From Flagellimonas sediminis (lineage in GTDB: Bacteria; Bacteroidota; Bacteroidia; Flavobacteriales; Flavobacteriaceae): a stretch of DNA of 64,000 nucleotides. The stretch is taken from contig NZ_JAAAMI010000008.1 in assembly GCF_010500845.1 (NCBI RefSeq), positions 1 to 64,000 of the forward strand, written 5' to 3'. Positions 20,452 through 27,430 of the stretch are shown piece after piece. Position numbers and translations under genes: made by a program. Under the pieces are notes generated by a model. It was given only the letters and a program-made list of their open reading frames with translations, was not told the origin of the DNA and ran no database searches. Every line of letters begins with the position of its first letter. Position 1 is the stretch's first letter.

Positions 20452-20889
20452 TTAAAAAGGTTTGGTTCCTGACAGCTTAAGACCCATAGATCTTGCTGTA
20501 CCAGCTACCATACTCATTGCAGACTCAATGGTAAATGCATTCAAATCAGCCATTTTGTCCTCTGCAATAGTTCTCACTTGGTCCCATGATACGGTACCAT
20601 TCTTCACCCTGTTAGGTTCGCCGGATCCTTTTTTAATCTTCGCTGCTTCCATCAATTGAACTGCCGCAGGTGGTGTTTTTACAACAAACTCGAAAGACTT
20701 GTCTGTGTAAACGGTGATAGCAACAGGCAATACCTTGCCCTGTTTGTCCTGCGTACGAGCATTGAACTGCTTGCAGAACTCCATGATGTTAACACCGGCA
20801 GCACCTAAGGCGGGTCCAACCGGTGGCGACGGATTCGCAGCACCTCCCCTAACTTGTAATTTAACTACCTTACTTACTTCTTTTGCCAT
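20452..20889 (-). CDS. rplK: 50S ribosomal protein uL11
   Basis: 145 residues. The proline-rich N-terminal domain ([30 protein letters not shown]) contains the thiostrepton-site prolines. The C-terminal rRNA-binding domain ends ...[12 protein letters not shown]. It belongs to the GTPase-associated centre with uL10 and bL12. First ribosomal gene after nusG, with a 68-nt spacer. Confidence 0.97.
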   Translation of the reverse strand: MAKEVSKVVKLQVRGGAANPSPPVGPALGAAGVNIMEFCKQFNARTQDKQGKVLPVAITVYTDKSFEFVVKTPPAAVQLMEAAKIKKGSGEPNRVKNGTVSWDQVRTIAEDKMADLNAFTIESAMSMVAGTARSMGLKLSGTKPF

Positions 20890-20957
20890 TGTTTCTAATT
20901 AAATTAAAAGTTGTGTCAATTGGAAGCAACACAGCTTTTTATATGTAACAGCTCTTA

Positions 20958-21509
20958 TTATACTTTTTCAACTTGCATATAGCTGAGTTCCAATGGGGTC
21001 TTTCTTCCGAAAATCTTCACCATGACCTCCAGCTTACGCTTTTCTTCATTGATTTTTTCAACAGTTCCATTGAATCCGTTGAAAGGACCATCAATAACCT
21101 TAACCGTTTCACCCAACACAAATGGAATGGATACATTGTCCGTATTGACGGCCAACTCGTCCACTTTCCCCAACATACGGTTCACCTCTGATTTTCTCAA
21201 AGGCACGGGATCCCCACCTTTGGTTTCCCCCAAAAAGCCAATCACGTTGGTGATCGAGCGGATAATGTGCACCATTTCTCCACCCAAATTGGCTTTGATC
21301 ATGATATATCCAGGAAAGTAAACCCTTTCTTTGTTGATTTTCTTTCCGTTTCTGATCTGTACAACTTTTTCGGTAGGGACAAGAACCTCGTCAAGGTAGT
21401 CACCGAAACCGGCGCGCTCTACCTCGCTCTCAATATAGCCCTTGATCTTGTTCTCTTGACCACTGACCGCTCTTACCACATACCATTTTTTCTCCAGAAC
21501 CTCAGACAT
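20958..21509 (-). CDS. nusG: Transcription termination/antitermination factor NusG
   Basis: 183 residues. The NGN domain starts KKWYVVRAVSGQENKIKGYIESEVERAG and has the family motif KRVYFPGYIMI-like segment KERVYFPGYIMIKANLGGE. A C-terminal KOW domain (VKVIDGPFNGFNGTVEKINEEKRKLEVMV) follows. It binds the RNA polymerase clamp and couples transcription to Rho or ribosomes. It lies between secE and rplK as in most bacteria. Confidence 0.97.
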   Translation of the reverse strand: MSEVLEKKWYVVRAVSGQENKIKGYIESEVERAGFGDYLDEVLVPTEKVVQIRNGKKINKERVYFPGYIMIKANLGGEMVHIIRSITNVIGFLGETKGGDPVPLRKSEVNRMLGKVDELAVNTDNVSIPFVLGETVKVIDGPFNGFNGTVEKINEEKRKLEVMVKIFGRKTPLELSYMQVEKV

Positions 21510-21517
21510 ACCGATCG

Positions 21518-21706
21518 TTAACCTATTAATTTTTCAAAATACAATCTGATCAATTTACTGAAAAGGGAATCAACCCCCCAAGTTGCCAATGCGAACAAAA
21601 TTGAGAACACGGCTACAATGACCATCAAATTAGATGCCTTGGCTCTTTCCAACCAAGTAACATTGTTTTTCAATTCCTCGAATGATTCCTTTATATAAGT
21701 GATCAT
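21518..21706 (-). CDS. secE: Preprotein translocase subunit SecE
   Basis: 62 residues from the ATG at 21704-21706 (MITYIKESFEELKNNVTW). An upstream in-frame GTG at 21730 would add eight residues, but the family N-terminus supports the shorter form. It has the amphipathic helix with conserved N.VTW followed by a single membrane segment (LMVIVAVFSILFALATWGVDSLF), the minimal SecE form typical of this phylum. It holds together the SecYEG channel. It is 8 nt upstream of nusG. Confidence 0.95.
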   Translation of the reverse strand: MITYIKESFEELKNNVTWLERAKASNLMVIVAVFSILFALATWGVDSLFSKLIRLYFEKLIG

Positions 21707-21743
21707 AATTATTCTTGTATTTTCCAGCACTGGAAAAGAAACT

Positions 21744-21763
21744 TCCTTCGTCTACGCTCAGGA
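21744..21763. repeat. Degenerate copy of a CCCTTCGGCTACGCTCAGGG-type palindromic repeat
   Basis: The 20 nt in the tRNA-Trp/secE spacer match the reverse complement of the 37186-37205 palindrome at 17 of 20 positions. It shows that this repeat family is not confined to the trp operon. Confidence 0.5.
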
Positions 21764-21798
21764 TAAACTTCTCGTCACTGTGCTATTCTTTCTGTTTG

Positions 21799-21871
21799 CA
21801 CGGGAGGAGAGACTCGAACTCCCGACACCTGGTTTTGGAGACCAGTGCTCTACCAACTGAGCTACACCCGT
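21799..21871 (-). tRNA. tRNA-Trp (CCA)
   Basis: 73 nt. Cloverleaf on the minus strand: D arm GTAGCTCAGTTGGTAGAGC, anticodon stem-loop CTGGT-CTCCAAA-ACCAG with anticodon CCA, and T arm GGGAG-TTCGAGT-CTCTC. The 3' CCA is not encoded. The acceptor stem has one apparent U-U mismatch (positions 6 and 67). It lies between tuf and secE, probably co-transcribed. Confidence 0.95.
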
Positions 21872-21941
21872 TTATAATTACACTGAAAGGTATCCCGGGT
21901 AAACCGAGACACCCTTTAGTGTACTATTTATTGTAAAATGA

Positions 21942-23129
21942 TTAATCTAGAATCTCAGTAACCTGACCAGCTCCTACAGTTCTACCACCTTCACGGATAG
22001 CGAAACGTAGACCTACGTTCAACGCGATAGGCTGGATCAAATCAACAGTGATTGTCAAGTTGTCACCTGGCATAACCATTTCAACACCATCAGGAAGGTT
22101 GATGTTACCGGTCACGTCAGTTGTACGTACGTAGAACTGCGGACGGTAGTTGTTATGGAATGGGGTGTGACGACCACCTTCTTCTTTTTTCAAGATATAT
22201 ACCTCAGCTTTGAATTTAGCGTGTGGCTTCACGGAACCTGGCTTACAGATAACCATACCTCTTTTGATATCGGATTTCTCGATACCTCTCAAAAGAAGAC
22301 CTACGTTGTCACCAGCTTCACCTCTATCCAAAATCTTACGGAACATCTCAACACCGGTGATGGTTGATGTCAATTTCTCAGCACCCATACCAATGATTTC
22401 TACAGGGTCACCTGTGTTTGCAACACCAGTTTCGATACGGCCGGTAGCAACAGTACCACGACCGGTAATAGTGAATACGTCTTCAATAGGCATCAAGAAT
22501 GGCTTGTCTTTCTCACGAACAGGCTCCTCGATCCAAGAGTCAACAGCTTCCATAAGTTGCATAACGGTATCAACCCATTTTTGCTCACCGTTCAAAGCAC
22601 CAAGTGCAGAACCAGCGATAACAGGACCGTTGTCACCATCGTACTCGTAGAAAGAAAGCAATTCCCTTACTTCCATCTCAACAAGCTCCAAAAGCTCCTC
22701 ATCATCCACCATGTCAACTTTGTTCAAGAAAACAACCATACGTGGAATACCTACCTGACGACCCAAAAGGATGTGCTCACGTGTTTGTGGCATTGGACCA
22801 TCGGTTGCAGCAACAACCAAGATGGCACCGTCCATCTGAGCAGCACCAGTAACCATGTTCTTTACGTAATCCGCGTGACCAGGACAGTCAACGTGAGCGT
22901 AGTGACGGTTAGCTGTTTGATACTCTACGTGTGAAGTATTGATAGTAATACCTCTCTCTTTTTCCTCTGGTGCATTGTCGATGGAGTCAAAGCTTCTCTT
23001 CTCTGAAAGACCTGCATTTGCCAATACAGTAGTAATAGCAGCAGTCAATGTAGTTTTACCGTGATCCACGTGTCCAATGGTACCAATATTTAAGTGGGGT
23101 TTGGAACGATCAAAAGTTTCCTTTGCCAT
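21942..23129 (-). CDS. tuf: Elongation factor Tu
   Basis: 395 residues. G1 GHVDHGKT, G3 DCPGHADY, G4 NKVD and the effector region [12 protein letters not shown] are all present, followed by the beta-barrel domains 2 and 3 ending [13 protein letters not shown]. It carries aminoacyl-tRNA to the ribosome. It is preceded by four tRNA genes and followed by tRNA-Trp-secE-nusG, the same order as the E. coli tufB region. Confidence 0.98.
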   Translation of the reverse strand: MAKETFDRSKPHLNIGTIGHVDHGKTTLTAAITTVLANAGLSEKRSFDSIDNAPEEKERGITINTSHVEYQTANRHYAHVDCPGHADYVKNMVTGAAQMDGAILVVAATDGPMPQTREHILLGRQVGIPRMVVFLNKVDMVDDEELLELVEMEVRELLSFYEYDGDNGPVIAGSALGALNGEQKWVDTVMQLMEAVDSWIEEPVREKDKPFLMPIEDVFTITGRGTVATGRIETGVANTGDPVEIIGMGAEKLTSTITGVEMFRKILDRGEAGDNVGLLLRGIEKSDIKRGMVICKPGSVKPHAKFKAEVYILKKEEGGRHTPFHNNYRPQFYVRTTDVTGNINLPDGVEMVMPGDNLTITVDLIQPIALNVGLRFAIREGGRTVGAGQVTEILD

Positions 23130-23177
23130 TTTAAAATAATTTTAATCTTAGTTTATATTAGTGTACAAATCGTTTTG

Positions 23178-23249
23178 AGCCAATGAGGGGATTTGAACCC
23201 CTGACCTCTTCCTTACCAAGGAAACGCTCTACCCCTGAGCTACACCGGC
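23178..23249 (-). tRNA. tRNA-Thr (GGT)
   Basis: 72 nt on the minus strand. Acceptor GCCGGTG/CATTGGC, anticodon loop TTGGTAA with anticodon GGT, T arm AGGGG-TTCAAAT-CCCCT. 3' CCA not encoded. Last of the four tRNAs before tuf. Confidence 0.95.
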
Positions 23250-23338
23250 CTATGGGTTTTCAGGTTTAGAGTTTAAAGTTGCAAGCACGCTCGCCAAAAC
23301 TTTAACCTTTTTATATGAAACCGCAGTTTCAAATCTAG

Positions 23339-23411
23339 AGCGGGAGACCGGGTTCGAACCGGCGACATTCAGCTTGGAAGGCTGACGCTCTACCAACTGA
23401 GCTACTCCCGC
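23339..23411 (-). tRNA. tRNA-Gly (TCC)
   Basis: 73 nt on the minus strand. Acceptor GCGGGAG/CTCCCGC, anticodon loop CTTCCAA with anticodon TCC, T loop TTCGAAC. 3' CCA not encoded. Confidence 0.95.
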
Positions 23412-23419
23412 ATTTTTTT

Positions 23420-23488
23420 CGGGGCCTGAACCCCGGACAATCACAATTTCAAAAAAACTTCCACTCTTCAAATTGCCTTCGGCAATTT
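23420..23488. other. Two hairpins in the tRNA-Tyr/tRNA-Gly spacer
   Basis: AAATTGCC-TTC-GGCAATTT (23470-23488) is a perfect 8-bp stem starting 3 nt after the end of tRNA-Tyr. CGGGG-CCTGAA-CCCCG (23420-23435) sits 8 nt before tRNA-Gly. Neither is followed by a U run on the transcribed strand, so they look like spacer or processing structures, not terminators. Confidence 0.5.
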
Positions 23489-23491
23489 TCG

Positions 23492-23574
23492 TGGGGAGAG
23501 CAGGATTCGAACCTGCGAAGGTGAAAACCAACAGATTTACAGTCTGTCCTCGTTGGCCGCTTGAGTATCTCCCC
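23492..23574 (-). tRNA. tRNA-Tyr (GTA)
   Basis: 83 nt on the minus strand with a long variable arm, as expected for tRNA-Tyr. Acceptor GGGGAGA/TCTCCCC, anticodon loop CTGTAAA with anticodon GTA, T loop TTCGAAT. 3' CCA not encoded. Confidence 0.95.
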
Positions 23575-23596
23575 GCCTTATTTTCAGTACTTTACG

Positions 23597-23670
23597 AGCC
23601 GATAGAGGGACTCGAACCCACGACCCCGAGATTACAAATCACGTGCTCTAGCCAACTGAGCTATATCGGC
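23597..23670 (-). tRNA. tRNA-Thr (TGT)
   Basis: 74 nt on the minus strand. Acceptor GCCGATA/TATCGGC, anticodon loop TTTGTAA with anticodon TGT, T arm GTGGG-TTCGAGT-CCCTC. One U-U mismatch in the anticodon stem. First gene of the tRNA-tuf unit. Confidence 0.93.
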
Positions 23671-23691
23671 ATTTTGAACCCCTTTCGGTCA

Positions 23692-23720
23692 CAAAAAAAG
23701 TCCGCTATTTCTAACGGACT
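23692..23720 (-). terminator. Intrinsic terminator after hpf
   Basis: On the minus strand AGTCCG-TTAGAAATAG-CGGACT followed by seven T. It lies about 50 nt after the hpf stop and 22 nt before tRNA-Thr(TGT). Confidence 0.8.
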
Positions 23721-23721
23721 G

Positions 23722-23751
23722 CAAATGTAGAGATATTTTCTTTTAATCAAA
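23722..23751 (-). promoter_or_regulatory. Promoter of the tRNA-tuf operon
   Basis: Minus-strand TTTG (23748-23751), an 18-nt spacer, then TACATTTG (23722-23729), close to the Bacteroidota consensus. Initiation would fall at about 23717, at the base of the hpf terminator stem, so promoter and terminator overlap. Inferred from motif and position. Confidence 0.55.
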
Positions 23752-23772
23752 ATAAAATTTCAAAAATTTTGA

Positions 23773-24075
23773 TCAGGCCTTGGCCCTTAATTTTTCCTTG
23801 CGCTTAACCAACTGTCTTTCCAATGAACTGCATGCAGAATCCACTGCCTCTTCAAACGTTTTGCACTGCTTTTTTACCATAAACTTGTCGCGCGGTACCG
23901 AAACCATGATTTCCACTATCTTGTTCTCTTTCGTACTCGTGTTGTCCACTTTTAAAAAAACCTCCGAATCAATGACCTTGTCATAAAATAGATCCATCTT
24001 ATCCATTCTTTTTTGGATAAAGTCGAGGAGCTTACCATCAGCTACAAAATTTACCGATTGTGCATTTACTTTCAT
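23773..24075 (-). CDS. hpf: Ribosome hibernation promoting factor, short HPF/RaiA type
   Basis: 100 residues, the short form. It has the beta-alpha-beta-beta-beta-alpha pattern of the family: MKVNAQSVNFVADGKLLDFIQKRMDKM, basic RDKFMVKKQCKTFEEAVDSACSSLERQLVKRKEK. Such proteins bind the 30S decoding region in stationary phase and promote 100S or inactive 70S formation. It is 59 nt downstream of xerC on the same strand with no terminator between, and has its own terminator at 23692-23720. Confidence 0.93.
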   Translation of the reverse strand: MKVNAQSVNFVADGKLLDFIQKRMDKMDLFYDKVIDSEVFLKVDNTSTKENKIVEIMVSVPRDKFMVKKQCKTFEEAVDSACSSLERQLVKRKEKLRAKA

Positions 24076-24134
24076 AAGACATAGTTTTTAAAGTACTGTC
24101 AAGCGACAGTGGAGTTAAACAATACAAGAAACTC

Positions 24135-25025
24135 TCATTTCTTGTTTCTGGGATGGGCCATTTGATGTACTTTCTTCAATTCGGCTATGCTGTTGTGTGT
24201 GTACACTTGAGTAGATGCCAAACTTGAATGACCCAATAATTCCTTCACGGAGTTTAAATCTGCGCCCCTGTTCAACAAATGGGTTGCAAAGGTGTGCCTT
24301 AATATATGTGGGCTCTTTTTTACCTTGGGGGACACTAAACTAAAATACTTATTTATGGTACGATAAACAAGTGTTTCATAAATTTTAAGACCATCTTTTG
24401 TTAAAAATAGATAAGGTGAAGAAGCGCTGTTTTCAAGTTGGGAACGTGCCTCCAAATAAGCATTTATCTGCTGCACCATGGTTGTAAGCAGTGGTATGAT
24501 GCGCTCTTTGTTCCGTTTGCCCAACACCTTCAAGGTTTGGTTGCCCAAATCGACATCGACAAGCTTAAGGTTCACTAGTTCAGCCCTTCGCATACCCGTG
24601 GCATACAACAGCTCCACAATCAGCCTGTCCCTTTCCCCTTCAAAACCTTCCTCAAAGGGAATTTCGGTAAGGATAAGCTCCATTTCAGGTTCGGAGAAGG
24701 GCACTTCTATCTTTTTCTCCGTTTTCAGGGCCCTGTGTTTGGCCAGTGGGGAAACAGATATCTCGCCTATTTTAAGAAGAAATTTGTAATAGGCCTGGAG
24801 AGAAGATATCTTTCGGTTAATGGACCGATTGGACACCTCTTGGTTGGAAAGGGATACGATCCAACTACGAATCAGTGGATAACCTACGTCCTCAATACTT
24901 TCCTCATCATAGTTTTCCTTGCAAAAGCTTGCAAATGCATCCAAATCTTTTCCGTACGCCTTAACAGTATGGTCAGAATAATTTTTTTCCAGTTTAAGGT
25001 ACGATATGAAGGCTTTTAAGGACAT
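24135..25025 (-). CDS. xerC: Tyrosine recombinase XerC/XerD family
   Basis: 296 residues from the ATG at 25023-25025 (MSLKAFISYLKLEKNYSDHTVKAYGKDL). The frame is open to 25115, but that extension would cover the rpsU terminator, so it is rejected. The N-terminal SAM-like DNA-binding domain spans about residues 1-85. The catalytic set is visible: first Arg in ATGMRRAEL, Lys in LGKRNKERIIPL, HILRHTFATHLL (H-x-x-R), LGHSSLASTQVYTH with the second His and nucleophile Tyr. Probably resolves chromosome dimers at dif. Its position beside hpf and rpsU suggests a housekeeping Xer enzyme, not a phage integrase. XerC versus XerD cannot be decided from one gene. Confidence 0.88.
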   Translation of the reverse strand: MSLKAFISYLKLEKNYSDHTVKAYGKDLDAFASFCKENYDEESIEDVGYPLIRSWIVSLSNQEVSNRSINRKISSLQAYYKFLLKIGEISVSPLAKHRALKTEKKIEVPFSEPEMELILTEIPFEEGFEGERDRLIVELLYATGMRRAELVNLKLVDVDLGNQTLKVLGKRNKERIIPLLTTMVQQINAYLEARSQLENSASSPYLFLTKDGLKIYETLVYRTINKYFSLVSPKVKKSPHILRHTFATHLLNRGADLNSVKELLGHSSLASTQVYTHNSIAELKKVHQMAHPRNKK

Positions 25026-25064
25026 ATCCCAAAGGTAGCCAAATTGGTATTTCCTCAAGTAACA

Positions 25065-25101
25065 AAACAAAAAATCCCGTTCCGGTATGGAACGGGATTT
25101 T
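25065..25101 (-). terminator. Intrinsic terminator after rpsU
   Basis: Perfect arms AAAATCCCGTTCC and GGAACGGGATTTT with a 5-nt loop (25071-25101), running on the minus strand into TTTTTTGTTTTG. It separates rpsU from xerC. Confidence 0.9.
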
Positions 25102-25119
25102 GATATGGTGATCAAAAAC

Positions 25120-25314
25120 CTATACCTCCTCTTGATCCCTCAAGCCTTGGATGTACTGGGCTTTCTGAATTTCAGCTCTACGCTGTACAGAAGGTTTTGT
25201 GAACTGCTGTCTGCTTCTCAACTGACGCATGGTACCGGTTTTGTCAAACTTACGTTTGAAACGCTTTAAAGCTCTATCGATGTTTTCTCCTTCTTTAACT
25301 GGTATGATTAACAT
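25120..25314 (-). CDS. rpsU: 30S ribosomal protein bS21
   Basis: 64 residues (MLIIPVKEGENIDRALKRFKRKFDKTGTMRQLRSRQQFTKPSVQRRAEIQKAQY), the standard bS21 pattern with the basic helices. In Bacteroidota bS21 with bS18 and bS6 covers the anti-Shine-Dalgarno end of 16S rRNA. The gene has its own promoter, a strong Shine-Dalgarno and a terminator, so it is a monocistronic unit fit for autoregulation. Confidence 0.97.
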   Translation of the reverse strand: MLIIPVKEGENIDRALKRFKRKFDKTGTMRQLRSRQQFTKPSVQRRAEIQKAQYIQGLRDQEEV

Positions 25315-25323
25315 GGGCTACAA

Positions 25324-25329
25324 CCTCCT
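25324..25329 (-). promoter_or_regulatory. Strong Shine-Dalgarno of rpsU
   Basis: AGGAGG (within AAAGGAGGTT on the minus strand) lies 9 nt before the rpsU ATG, an ideal spacing. Most starts in this window lack such a sequence. In Flavobacterium, free anti-SD occurs only on ribosomes lacking bS21, which lets this site sense bS21 supply; that role here is by analogy. Confidence 0.85.
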
Positions 25330-25350
25330 TTCTTTTATATTTTTGGAGCG

Positions 25351-25379
25351 CAAATATACATTTATTAATTTGTTGCAAA
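25351..25379 (-). promoter_or_regulatory. Promoter of rpsU
   Basis: Minus-strand TTTG (25376-25379), a 17-nt spacer and TATATTTG (25351-25358). It predicts a leader of about 32 nt that includes the Shine-Dalgarno. Confidence 0.55.
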
Positions 25380-25384
25380 ACAAA

Positions 25385-26524
25385 TTACTTCAGAATTTTT
25401 CTGGATATGACCACTTTTTGGATTTCCGTAGTGCCTTCACCTATAGTGCACAGCTTGGAATCCCGATAGAATTTCTCTACTGGAAAGTCTTTGGTATAGC
25501 CATAACCACCATGTATCTGCACTGCTTCAGTGGCTACTTTTACGCATACTTCGGAAGCGTACATTTTGGACATGGCACTGAATTTTGTCATGGGCCTTCC
25601 TTCATTCTTCAAAAAAGCAGCTTTATGCAATAAGAGCTCCGATGCTTCAATTTCGGTGGCCATATCCGCCAATTTAAAGGATATGCCTTGAAACTCGCTG
25701 ATAGGCTTCCCAAACTGCACCCGTTCCTTTGAATATTTAAGGGCCGCTTCATATGCGCCCTTGGCAATGCCCAAGGATAGGGCCCCAATTGAAATACGAC
25801 CACCATCCAAAATTTTCATGGATTGGATAAACCCGTCTCCCACTTCACCCAAACGGTTGGCATCGGGTATCCTACAATCTGCAAAGATCATTTCTGCCGT
25901 TTCACTGGCACGCATTCCAAGTTTGTTTTCCTTTTTTCCGCTTGAAAAACCAGGAGTACCTTTTTCCACAGCGAAGGCCGTCATACCATGGCTATCGCCT
26001 TTTTCGCCTGTTCTGGCAATTACCACGGCTATGTCACCACTTTTACCGTGGGTAATAAAGTTTTTGGCCCCGTTCAACACCCAATGATCACCATCCTTAA
26101 TCGCGGTGGTATTCATACCGCCAGCATCGGAACCGGTATTGTGCTCGGTTAATCCCCAAGCCCCTATCCATTCACCAGTGGCCAGTTTGGGAATCCATCT
26201 TTGTAATTGGTCCTCGTTTCCAAAGGAAAGGATATGATTGGTACATAGGGAATTGTGTGCCGCAACGGACAAACCGATGGATGGATCCACTTTTGAAATT
26301 TCTTCCAGTATGGCAATATACTCATGATAACCCAGACCAGAGCCACCTAATTCCTCCGGAACCAAAATTCCCATAAAACCAAATTCGCCAGCCTTTTTAA
26401 AAACCTCCACCGGAAAGGTTTGGGCTTCGTCCCATTCCATCACGTGGGGCATTATATATTGTTGGGCAAAATCCCTTGCGGACTCCGCCACCATCTTTTG
26501 GGTCTCTGAATAATCAAAGTTCAT
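25385..26524 (-). CDS. Acyl-CoA dehydrogenase
   Basis: 379 residues from the ATG at 26522-26524 (MNFDYSETQKMVAESARDFAQQYI), the normal family length; the open frame to 26590 adds an atypical N-terminus and overlaps the upstream gene. Family signatures are WGLTEHNTGSDAGGMNTTA, the FAD/substrate region, and QIHGGYGYTKDFPVEKFYRDSKLCTIGEGTTEIQ with the catalytic Glu in the C-terminal region (IGEGTTEIQ context). It catalyses alpha,beta-dehydrogenation of acyl-CoA with electron transfer to ETF. Short-chain or branched-chain specificity cannot be decided. A TATATTTG box (26568-26575) lies 44 nt upstream. Confidence 0.93.
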   Translation of the reverse strand: MNFDYSETQKMVAESARDFAQQYIMPHVMEWDEAQTFPVEVFKKAGEFGFMGILVPEELGGSGLGYHEYIAILEEISKVDPSIGLSVAAHNSLCTNHILSFGNEDQLQRWIPKLATGEWIGAWGLTEHNTGSDAGGMNTTAIKDGDHWVLNGAKNFITHGKSGDIAVVIARTGEKGDSHGMTAFAVEKGTPGFSSGKKENKLGMRASETAEMIFADCRIPDANRLGEVGDGFIQSMKILDGGRISIGALSLGIAKGAYEAALKYSKERVQFGKPISEFQGISFKLADMATEIEASELLLHKAAFLKNEGRPMTKFSAMSKMYASEVCVKVATEAVQIHGGYGYTKDFPVEKFYRDSKLCTIGEGTTEIQKVVISRKILK

Positions 26525-26558
26525 TTTGGACAACGTCTCCGTAACCATTCGCTCTTTT

Positions 26559-27419
26559 TTATAGGGCCAAATATAACTTAATTCTATCAATCCTTTCCGT
26601 TGGGAAAGATGTAACGTTTGTTAATTCGTCAAGCGAGTCGAAGTTACCGTTTGCCTCCCTATATTGAACAATCTGTTGGGCCAACTTATGATTAAGATAT
26701 GCCACGTTGGCCAATTGATCAACATTGGCGGTATTTAAATTGATTTTTTGAATGATGGGAGGTTGTAGCACCTGGTATCTGGAAAGTAGTTTATCAGCCA
26801 CTTCAGGTGATAACCCATATACATCGTAAAGTTGCTCATTGATCAAAAAACCACCAAGTCTATCCCGAAATTTTACGATTCTGGCCGACAAGGTCTCGCC
26901 AATGCCATTGATCGTTTTCAAATCTTCTGCCGAGGCGGAATTCAAATCCCTTAAGGTGAATAACTCCTTAGTGCGGATGTTTTGGTTATTTGTTTTGGAA
27001 GGTAAATCGCGCTTTTTCCAATCGGGAAATTTAAAATAGGGAGCGATTACACTCAGTAGGGAATCGGAAACCTGGGTCACTTTTTGAAAAGCTTCGGGTG
27101 AATTCATAAATTGATCCTTTTCACGGAAGACGAACAATCGGTCCAACTCCTCCACCGACATGCCAAGGGTATACCCCTTTTCATCCGAAATATAATTGGG
27201 GTTGAAAGGATACATCATATAACCATCTTCATGAACGGCAGATTTGAGACTATCCAACATTATCTGGGCCACCTCATCAACAAATATCCGGGTCTCCCCA
27301 ACAAATGGTTTGGTCTTTAGCACATAAAATGCCACTTGCAGTGCGATGATGACCAGAAACAAAAAGAAAATCCCACTCCGTTCCTGTTTGTTGAACCTGA
27401 AGTGGGATTTTGTATTCAT
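26559..27419 (-). CDS. Membrane-anchored helix-hairpin-helix (ComEA-like) protein
   Basis: 286 residues. An N-terminal transmembrane segment (about residues 15-35, GIFFLFLVIIALQVAFYVL) is followed by a linker of about 110 residues. Then come two to three helix-hairpin-helix units: DLNSASAEDLKTINGIGETLSARIVKFRDRLGGF, a second around YGLSPEVADKLLSRY, and LNTANVDQLANVAYLNHKLAQQIVQYREANGNFDSLDEL. The units resemble ComEA DNA-binding modules, so binding of DNA outside the cytoplasmic membrane is plausible, but no competence genes are nearby. It lies 11 nt after the symporter gene. Confidence 0.85.
   Translation of the reverse strand: MNTKSHFRFNKQERSGIFFLFLVIIALQVAFYVLKTKPFVGETRIFVDEVAQIMLDSLKSAVHEDGYMMYPFNPNYISDEKGYTLGMSVEELDRLFVFREKDQFMNSPEAFQKVTQVSDSLLSVIAPYFKFPDWKKRDLPSKTNNQNIRTKELFTLRDLNSASAEDLKTINGIGETLSARIVKFRDRLGGFLINEQLYDVYGLSPEVADKLLSRYQVLQPPIIQKINLNTANVDQLANVAYLNHKLAQQIVQYREANGNFDSLDELTNVTSFPTERIDRIKLYLAL
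26568..26575 (-). promoter_or_regulatory. Possible -7 element of the acyl-CoA dehydrogenase gene
   Basis: TATATTTG on the minus strand, a full match to TAnnTTTG, 44 nt before the chosen start. It lies inside the 3' end of the upstream HhH gene. No -33 TTTG at the right spacing. Confidence 0.35.
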
Positions 27420-27430
27420 TCTACTCTCTT

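Noticed and set aside
24135..25025. Possible integrase marking a mobile island next to tRNA genes
   Set aside because: The recombinase sits between the housekeeping genes rpsU and hpf, looks like XerC/D, and no attachment repeats or cargo genes flank the tRNAs.
25026..25115. Longer start for the Xer recombinase
   Set aside because: The extension would be encoded by the rpsU terminator hairpin.
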